This document shows, piece by piece, positions 6,134-10,805 of a DNA stretch of 10,805 bases. The position numbers and the translations under genes are program-made. The notes under the pieces were generated by a model. The model saw nothing but the letters and a program-made list of their open reading frames with translations, made no database searches and was not told where the DNA came from. The stretch is from Clostridiaceae bacterium. Its GTDB lineage: Bacteria; Bacillota; Clostridia; Oscillospirales; Acutalibacteraceae. The stretch spans positions 1-10,805 of the forward strand of contig CAJGCX010000057.1 of NCBI GenBank assembly GCA_904501895.1. Direction: 5' to 3'. The number at the start of each line of letters is the position of its first letter. Position 1 is the first letter of the stretch.

Positions 6134-9100
6134 TTATTCACCCTTAAATGCAAACTTAAAGCAAAGTGGCTTATCTGTCTTGACACAGTATTTCTCCAAC
6201 GTATCAGGACCACAAGTGTTTGTACCTGTACCTCTCATAAAGCCATCGATATTAAGAACAGTTGAATCTACAAATTCAAGTTCCTCCTGATGCTTTGCGT
6301 TATGAAGTGAACGCTGTGTGTAGTTGTGAGCAGAGAAGCTGAATTTAGGCTCACCGTAAACTGTGAACACATTGCCATTTTCATTTGCAAGCTTAAGATA
6401 TTTAACAGCGCCGCAGTTACCATTATCCTGTGGCATAACGTAAGGCTCGTGCATTGCTTCAACAGTTGTTTTCCAGATGCCGATATATGCATGGTCCTTC
6501 ATATCACAGATGTTTTCCATTTTTTCATCTGAGCCTCTGCCATAGAATTCAATATTCTTGAAATTAGAATCAAGCTCAACAGTTACACCGAAACGCTGAA
6601 GCTGACTACAACCGAATAATGCCTTATCAAGCTTACATTCGACCTCACAGAGTCCGTTGCCGTAAATCTTATACATAACATCAGCACGGAAATATTTCTT
6701 GAGTCCCTTTTTGATTGAGTATGACACACCAACAAGGGCATAAATTGACTTGTTTGCATAACGGAAATCAGAAAGAACAATATCAGCATCGTGAAGCTCG
6801 ATTTTTGCCCAAGGCTCTTTCTGACCATAAGAATCATTGTCAAGTGATGCTCTCACAACATTTGGTAAGAATCCCTTTTTACCACCTGCAGGGCTACCAT
6901 TTACAAATTCACAGCCATTCTTCTTATAGCTTAAGAGCTCACCTGTCTTTTTATCAAACGTAACGTTACCATTGTCAAATGAAACTGAAAGGATATTGTT
7001 TTCATCTGAAATTGCAAAATCACCCTTAATGCTAAGCCCCTTTGTAAATTTCATAGAATCACTTAAAACGCTCTGTTCCAATGCGCAACGGTTTTCACCA
7101 TCATAATATGCAATATTAATATGGCAATCCTTATCAGCATTGAAATACTCATAAGGAATCTCATAAGTCTTTGTTTGCATTGGTTCAATATCAAGACATA
7201 ATTCACCTGATTTTACCTCTGCACCATTAACAAGCTGAGTCCAGATAACCTTTAAATATTTACTGTTTTTAAATCTGTTTGTGTTAGTAAATTCGAAGCA
7301 TTTTCCGCTGATATGCTTACTTCTTACAGGTCTGTAAACTGCTTTGATAGTGTAAGCACCTGTGTGTGGTGTTTTGTCAGGATAAAGCATACCGTCAACA
7401 CAGAAGTTGCTGTCGTGCTTTTCTTCACCGTGGTCACCACCGTAAGTATATTTATACTTATATTTACCCTTACCGTCGTGTAAAACAGCGTGGTCAGCCC
7501 ACTCCCAAACGCAACCACCCATAAGGTTGTCGTGGGCATAAATGCTTTCCCAATATTCCTCAACTGCACCAGGGCCAACGCCCATAGCGTGAACATATTC
7601 ACACATAAAGTATGGTTTTTCGTGATATCTCTTATCCTTTGCAGTCTGTGCGCCGTATTTTGCTACATTTTCCTGAGTTGGATACATTTCAGAAATAACA
7701 TCATAAGCAAAACGTTTTGTATGAATTACACTTTCATAATGAACAGGAATTTTTGAACCGCTGTTTTTAATATAATCATAGCAGGAATCCTGACAATTAT
7801 AACCCCAAGCCTCATTACCAAGTGACCACATTGTAATACTTGGATGATTTCTGTCACGGCACACCATACGACTTACTCTGTCAACATATCTGCCTTCCCA
7901 TTTAAGGTCGTGGCTGATTGTACAGTTATCTCCTGCTGGTGCCTTAATATGCCACGCACCGTGAGTTTCAATATCTGCTTCATCAACAATATAGAATCCC
8001 ATTAAGTCAGCAAGTGTAATAAGTGTAGGGTCAGGTGGATAGTGAGAAGTACGGATTGAGTTGATGTTAAGCTTTTTCATAAGCTTTAATTCTTCTTCAA
8101 TCTCATCAACAGGAAGCACATAACCGTTTTCCATATTTGTATCGTGGTGGTTTACGCCCTTGAATTTAATAGGCATACCGTTGAAATAGAACACATTACC
8201 CTTGATTTCAACTGTCTTAAAACCTGTAATATTCTTTACACAAGTTTTGTTGCCCTCTGCATCTATAAATATAATAAGAAGGTCATAGATATATGGCTCT
8301 TCTGCATTCCATTCTGTTACATCAAGGTCCTTGAATGTGATTTCAGACTTTTCACGAGCATCAACAGTTTCCTTGACAATTGATTTGTCTCCGTCAAGAA
8401 GCTCTGCTGAAACTGAACAGCCTGACTTATCACCTTTTACTTTGTATTTAAGCTTTAAATCGTATTTATTACCTTTTTTCTCCGTATCAACCATGAAATC
8501 GTAAAGATATGTTTTGTCAAGTTCTGTTAAAAGCACATCACGGAAAATACCGTTTTCACGGAACATATCCTGACATTCAAGGTATGTACCTGTTGACCAT
8601 TTGCTTACAACTGCAAGAATTTCATTTTCACCTTCCTGGAGGTATTTTGAAATATTGAATTCAGCAGAGTTATGAGCACCCTCACTATATCCTACAAATT
8701 CTCCATTGATATAAAGGTCAAGTGATGAAATAACACCCATAAAAGTGAGAATATATACTTTTTCAGGATTTTCAATATTAATCATTTTTCTGTAAACACC
8801 CATTGGTACATCTTCAGGTATCCCAGGATAAAGCTTTGCATCAAATTCATAACGAGTGTTAAGGTAACAAGGCTCACGATAGCCTGTTCTCTGCCATGTA
8901 GAAGGCACAGTTACCTTATCGAACTGAACTCTGTCAGTATAAAACTCCTTTGGAATAAGCATATCCTTATCGTAATATTTAAAATCCCATTCACCGTTAA
9001 GCACAGTTACCATATCACTGTTATAACGTTCTGTAAGAACAGTCTGTTCACAAAGCTTGTCCATATCTGAATATGGAATAAAGTATGTACGAGGTGAAAG

Positions 9101-9160
9101 CTTGTTGATTTCAGCTACGTCAAAATTTCTGAAGTTGTCTGTATTGATTGTGTATTTCAT
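6134..9160 (-). CDS. lacZ: GH2 beta-galactosidase, LacZ type
   Basis: A 1008-residue family 2 glycoside hydrolase with the five-domain LacZ layout. The order is jelly-roll sugar-binding domain (about 40-215, with W-Q-R-T-G-Y and the Y-L-E-C-Q-D-M-F-R-E-N-G-I-F-R-D signature), an Ig-like domain (216-320), a TIM barrel (about 322-612), a second Ig-like domain and the C-terminal Bgal_small_N domain (about 725-1000). In the barrel, K-G-V-N-H-H-D, R370-T-S-H-Y-P-P and D393-E-A-D-I-E-T-H-G are present; E450 in S-L-G-N-E is the acid/base and E521 in M-C-E-Y-V-H is the nucleophile. The E-Y-x-H-A-M-G motif continues V-G-P-G rather than N-S-x-G, and the usual P-Q-E-N-G-N-R reads M-P-Q-D-N-G-N-C. It lacks a signal peptide and is cytoplasmic. 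ATG 9160 is used because GGAGG (9168-9172) is 7 bases upstream; the frame extends to 9205 through promoter sequence. Substrates may be lactose, N-acetyllactosamine or defucosylated 2'-fucosyllactose-like sugars. Confidence 0.95.
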   Translation of the reverse strand: MKYTINTDNFRNFDVAEINKLSPRTYFIPYSDMDKLCEQTVLTERYNSDMVTVLNGEWDFKYYDKDMLIPKEFYTDRVQFDKVTVPSTWQRTGYREPCYLNTRYEFDAKLYPGIPEDVPMGVYRKMINIENPEKVYILTFMGVISSLDLYINGEFVGYSEGAHNSAEFNISKYLQEGENEILAVVSKWSTGTYLECQDMFRENGIFRDVLLTELDKTYLYDFMVDTEKKGNKYDLKLKYKVKGDKSGCSVSAELLDGDKSIVKETVDAREKSEITFKDLDVTEWNAEEPYIYDLLIIFIDAEGNKTCVKNITGFKTVEIKGNVFYFNGMPIKFKGVNHHDTNMENGYVLPVDEIEEELKLMKKLNINSIRTSHYPPDPTLITLADLMGFYIVDEADIETHGAWHIKAPAGDNCTISHDLKWEGRYVDRVSRMVCRDRNHPSITMWSLGNEAWGYNCQDSCYDYIKNSGSKIPVHYESVIHTKRFAYDVISEMYPTQENVAKYGAQTAKDKRYHEKPYFMCEYVHAMGVGPGAVEEYWESIYAHDNLMGGCVWEWADHAVLHDGKGKYKYKYTYGGDHGEEKHDSNFCVDGMLYPDKTPHTGAYTIKAVYRPVRSKHISGKCFEFTNTNRFKNSKYLKVIWTQLVNGAEVKSGELCLDIEPMQTKTYEIPYEYFNADKDCHINIAYYDGENRCALEQSVLSDSMKFTKGLSIKGDFAISDENNILSVSFDNGNVTFDKKTGELLSYKKNGCEFVNGSPAGGKKGFLPNVVRASLDNDSYGQKEPWAKIELHDADIVLSDFRYANKSIYALVGVSYSIKKGLKKYFRADVMYKIYGNGLCEVECKLDKALFGCSQLQRFGVTVELDSNFKNIEFYGRGSDEKMENICDMKDHAYIGIWKTTVEAMHEPYVMPQDNGNCGAVKYLKLANENGNVFTVYGEPKFSFSAHNYTQRSLHNAKHQEELEFVDSTVLNIDGFMRGTGTNTCGPDTLEKYCVKTDKPLCFKFAFKGE

Positions 9161-9162
9161 AA

Positions 9163-9178
9163 AAAGACCTCCGTCTTT
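9163..9178 (-). promoter_or_regulatory. Ribosome binding site in a small leader hairpin
   Basis: In the beta-galactosidase leader RNA, AAAGAC and GTCTTT can form a 6-bp stem whose four-base loop is GGAG, the core of the ribosome binding site. The site would be displayed in the loop rather than hidden. The stem is weak, so an effect on translation is only possible. Confidence 0.4.
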
Positions 9179-9195
9179 GTAATATAGATAAGTTA

Positions 9196-9224
9196 AGTGT
9201 ATCATATATGAAAATTATTTTCAA
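9196..9224 (-). promoter_or_regulatory. Promoter of the glycosidase operon
   Basis: The minus strand reads TTGAAA (9219-9224), 17 bases, then TACACT (9196-9201), preceded by TG one base upstream, the extended -10 form. The -10 hexamer is weak (4 of 6) and may depend on the TG. The expected start is near 9189, giving a leader of about 30 bases. Confidence 0.65.
9209..9223. promoter_or_regulatory. Palindrome overlapping the -35 box of the glycosidase operon
   Basis: TGAAAAT-T-ATTTTCA is a perfect 7-bp dyad around one base. It overlaps most of the -35 hexamer and half of the spacer, a good place for a repressor. The binding protein is unknown, and no regulator gene for the operon is in the window. 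Confidence 0.45.
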
Positions 9225-9238
9225 TGAAAAATCAAAAT

Positions 9239-9266
9239 AAAAAAATCCCTGACCGAAATCAGGGAT
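9239..9266 (-). terminator. Terminator of the CLC transporter gene
   Basis: On the minus strand ATCCCTGA, loop TTTCGG and TCAGGGAT form a perfect 8-bp stem followed by a run of T (plus-strand A run 9239-9245). It begins 19 bases after the stop codon at 9286 and ends 15 bases before the -35 box of the next operon. Confidence 0.93.
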
Positions 9267-9285
9267 ATGAAATATCCTAATTATA

Positions 9286-10503
9286 TTATGCACTTTTCAA
9301 AAATGGCATTTTATTTCCCTTATAAAGGCTGATTTTTCCTGAAAGCGCAAAGCCTATTGCCGAAGCAATTAAATAGTAACCAGCGCCCTCGACACCAAAC
9401 ATCTCACAGGCTAAAACAACTGTTGCAAAAGGACAATTTGTAACACCTGAAAAGAGTGCTGTTATTCCGATTGAACCACCGAATGCAGGGTTAAGACCAA
9501 GCAACAATGCACCTGCACCACCCAAAGTGCCACCAATAAAAATAGTAGGGACAATTTCTCCGCCCTTATATCCCACGCCAATGGAAATAGCTGTGAAAAC
9601 AATCTTTAAAAGAAACGCTTCATAATTGACCTCACCGTGAGTAAAGACATGGTGTACAATATTTATTCCACCACCATTATAATCAGTTGTACCAAGAATT
9701 TTTGTGAGAATAATGATGATTATACCACCAAAAACAACACGGACGTATTCATTTTTTATTACTTTATGAAATACTTTTTCTGAACTGTGAAGGACAAATA
9801 CAAAAAGCCAGCTTACAAATGCCCCTGCAACTGAAAGTAGAATAAATTTCCACAAAATATCAAATGAAAATTGAGGAATTTCATTTACAGGAAAATGTTC
9901 AGGTTCAACGCCAAGGTTATTTGCAATTAAAAATGCTGTCATACTTGATAAAAACACAGGAACGATTGCAACAAGGCAGTTTTTACCGATACGGACAACC
10001 TCAAGGACAAAAAGAAATGCTGCAAAAGGTGTACCAAATAGCGCAGAGAAAAATCCACTCATACCACTCATAACAAGAATTCGTCTTGCACCTTCAGGCG
10101 TTTTGAAAATTCTTGATGACAACTCGCCAATGCTACCACCGAGCTGAAGCGCAGCACCCTCACGGCCTACGGATGCACCACCGAAGTGAGAAAAAACTGT
10201 TCCAATGAAAATAGCAATACTCAATAAAGGTGATGTTTTTTCTTCAGTACGTACACCTTTTATAATATTGTTTGTGCCAACACCTTTTACATTTAATTTA
10301 TTATATACAAATGTTAAAACTAAGCCAAAAACAGGCAAAAGATAAAGAATCCAACGGTTACGTTCTCTTAAATCTGTCACAAATGAAATTGATTTTACAA
10401 AAAGAGTGCCAAGCACTCCACAAGCCACACCCACAAGCAGGCTTATTGCAGTTGCACATAGGATTTCAGATGTGCATTTTTTCATATTCACTTTTGAAAA
10501 CAT
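9286..10503 (-). CDS. CLC-family anion transporter, probably CLC-F type
   Basis: A 405-residue membrane protein with the two-fold CLC fold (about 18 helices) and no C-terminal CBS domains. The gating glutamate is E115 in G-R-E-G-A. The first ion-binding loop, normally G-S-G-I-P, reads G-T-N-N-I-I (76-81). The loop that is G-G-I-F-A-P in chloride CLCs reads G-G-E316-I-V-P. An Asn in the first loop and a Glu in the third are features I recall from bacterial fluoride/proton antiporters (CLC-F), and their positions agree within a few residues with E118, N81 and E318 of the Enterococcus casseliflavus protein. Fluoride export is therefore favoured over chloride transport, but it is inference. AAGGAGG (10511-10517) lies 7 bases before the ATG. 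The gene is monocistronic, between its own promoter and terminator. The leader is too short for the crcB fluoride riboswitch often linked to CLC-F genes. Confidence 0.93.
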   Translation of the reverse strand: MFSKVNMKKCTSEILCATAISLLVGVACGVLGTLFVKSISFVTDLRERNRWILYLLPVFGLVLTFVYNKLNVKGVGTNNIIKGVRTEEKTSPLLSIAIFIGTVFSHFGGASVGREGAALQLGGSIGELSSRIFKTPEGARRILVMSGMSGFFSALFGTPFAAFLFVLEVVRIGKNCLVAIVPVFLSSMTAFLIANNLGVEPEHFPVNEIPQFSFDILWKFILLSVAGAFVSWLFVFVLHSSEKVFHKVIKNEYVRVVFGGIIIIILTKILGTTDYNGGGINIVHHVFTHGEVNYEAFLLKIVFTAISIGVGYKGGEIVPTIFIGGTLGGAGALLLGLNPAFGGSIGITALFSGVTNCPFATVVLACEMFGVEGAGYYLIASAIGFALSGKISLYKGNKMPFLKSA

Positions 10504-10535
10504 TTCACAGCCTCCTTATGTTTTATTCTTGCTTA

Positions 10536-10564
10536 AATATATCATTTTAGAAAGGCAATGTCAA
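10536..10564 (-). promoter_or_regulatory. Promoter of the CLC transporter gene
   Basis: TTGACA (10559-10564), a 17-base spacer and TATATT (10536-10541), with TG at the extended -10 position. The transcript should start near 10529, leaving a leader of about 25 bases that holds little beyond the ribosome binding site. Confidence 0.85.
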
Positions 10565-10600
10565 ATTGGAGTTTGTCGGGGAATTAATGGGTGTTCGTTC

Positions 10601-10664
10601 TCGGCTCCCCTTGTCAGGGTGCGGGTCTCCGGTGGAGACCTCTGCGAAGCAGAAGCACCGACCA
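10601..10664. repeat. Outer part of the hairpin repeat, seen once
   Basis: This gene-free stretch runs without a break into the terminal repeat and has the same style. GGTCTCC-GGT-GGAGACC (10624-10640) is directly followed by TCTGC-GAA-GCAGA (10641-10653), and a weaker CCCT-TGTC-AGGG lies at 10608-10619. It is more GC-rich than the flanking DNA. It is probably the other half of the repeat element, whose outer edge is somewhere around 10595-10605. No gene or promoter is seen from 10565 to the window end. Confidence 0.7.
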
Positions 10665-10805
10665 AACCGGCAGGTGAGACTTAGCTGTCACGAAGTGACT
10701 GAGGGGTAGTCAGATTACATATTAACTATCTCTCCCTCCGTCAAAATCAAAGATTTTGCCACCTCCCTCGTCAGAGGGAGGCGTAAACACGCCATTCAAA
10801 GAGAG
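10665..10805. repeat. Multi-hairpin dispersed repeat, right terminal copy
   Basis: Identical over its full 141 bases to positions 1-141, in direct orientation. The same hairpins fall at 10687-10699, 10742-10758, 10762-10781 and 10780-10793. Because the copy stops at the window end exactly where the left copy has base 141, the pair behaves as an assembly overlap rather than as two independently diverged repeats. Confidence 0.95.

Noticed and set aside
9209..9223. CcpA cre site at the glycosidase promoter
   Set aside because: The arms look cre-like, but the central CG of the cre consensus is missing and the dyad has an odd length (15). It is kept only as an unassigned palindrome.
10504..10535. 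Fluoride (crcB) riboswitch in front of the CLC gene
   Set aside because: The leader between the predicted start site and the ATG is about 25 bases, too short for the aptamer, and I see no matching conserved bases.
10406..10684. Plus-strand open frame of 92 codons entering the repeat
   Set aside because: It is antisense to the CLC gene and its promoter, has no ribosome site, and runs into non-coding hairpins.
1..10805. Complete small plasmid or phage genome
   Set aside because: Only the identical ends suggest it. No replication initiator, partition, relaxase, integrase or structural phage gene is present, and all genes are metabolic or transport genes.
10601..10805. CRISPR array
   Set aside because: The hairpins are not regularly spaced copies of one repeat, there are no spacers, and no cas genes are nearby.

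Overview
The window looks like chromosomal DNA of a low-GC Gram-positive gut bacterium of class Clostridia (Ruminococcus/Oscillospiraceae-like). The basis is AT-rich sequence, strong AGGAGG-type ribosome binding sites, near-consensus sigma-A promoters, short intrinsic terminators and a lipid-free Gram-positive signal peptide. The gene families fit too: CadC-type ArsR repressor, GH95 and GH2 glycosidases without signal peptides, and a cohesin-like secreted protein. The species assignment is inference. All seven genes lie on the minus strand, so transcription runs from high to low coordinates.

Layout in the order of transcription. (1) 10503-9286: a CLC-type anion transporter with its own promoter (10536-10564) and terminator (9239-9266). 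Its motifs resemble the fluoride/proton antiporter branch (CLC-F) more than chloride channels. (2) 9160-3339: a three-gene operon of GH2 beta-galactosidase, a small GNAT acetyltransferase and a GH95 alpha-L-fucosidase. It has a promoter at 9196-9224, a palindrome over the -35 box, gaps of 2 and 9 bases between genes, and a strong terminator at 3302-3333. Together the two glycosidases could strip alpha-1,2-fucose and then beta-galactose from imported fucosylated oligosaccharides in the cytoplasm. (3) 3224-1270: a metal-homeostasis operon of a CadC/CzrA-like ArsR repressor, a zinc-type cation diffusion facilitator ending in ten histidines, and a hemolysin III (PAQR-like) membrane protein. It is driven by a consensus promoter with two operator-like inverted repeats. 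(4) 1204-212: a secreted protein with a signal peptide, a cohesin-like domain, a Cys-rich segment, an Ig-like domain and an amphipathic C-terminal tail, with its own promoter and terminator.

The two ends of the window are the same 141 bases (1-141 = 10665-10805), made of back-to-back small hairpins. Two identical ends of exactly this length are what a de Bruijn assembler leaves when it closes a cycle. The window is therefore either a 10,664-bp circle or, more likely given the lack of replication or mobilisation genes, a chromosomal segment closed artificially on a dispersed hairpin repeat.

I found no convincing new defence or mobile system. The points most worth checking are the hairpin repeat and its role in closing the contig, the two-operator metal switch controlling a hemolysin III gene, the His10 tail, and the CLC-F-like transporter without a fluoride riboswitch.
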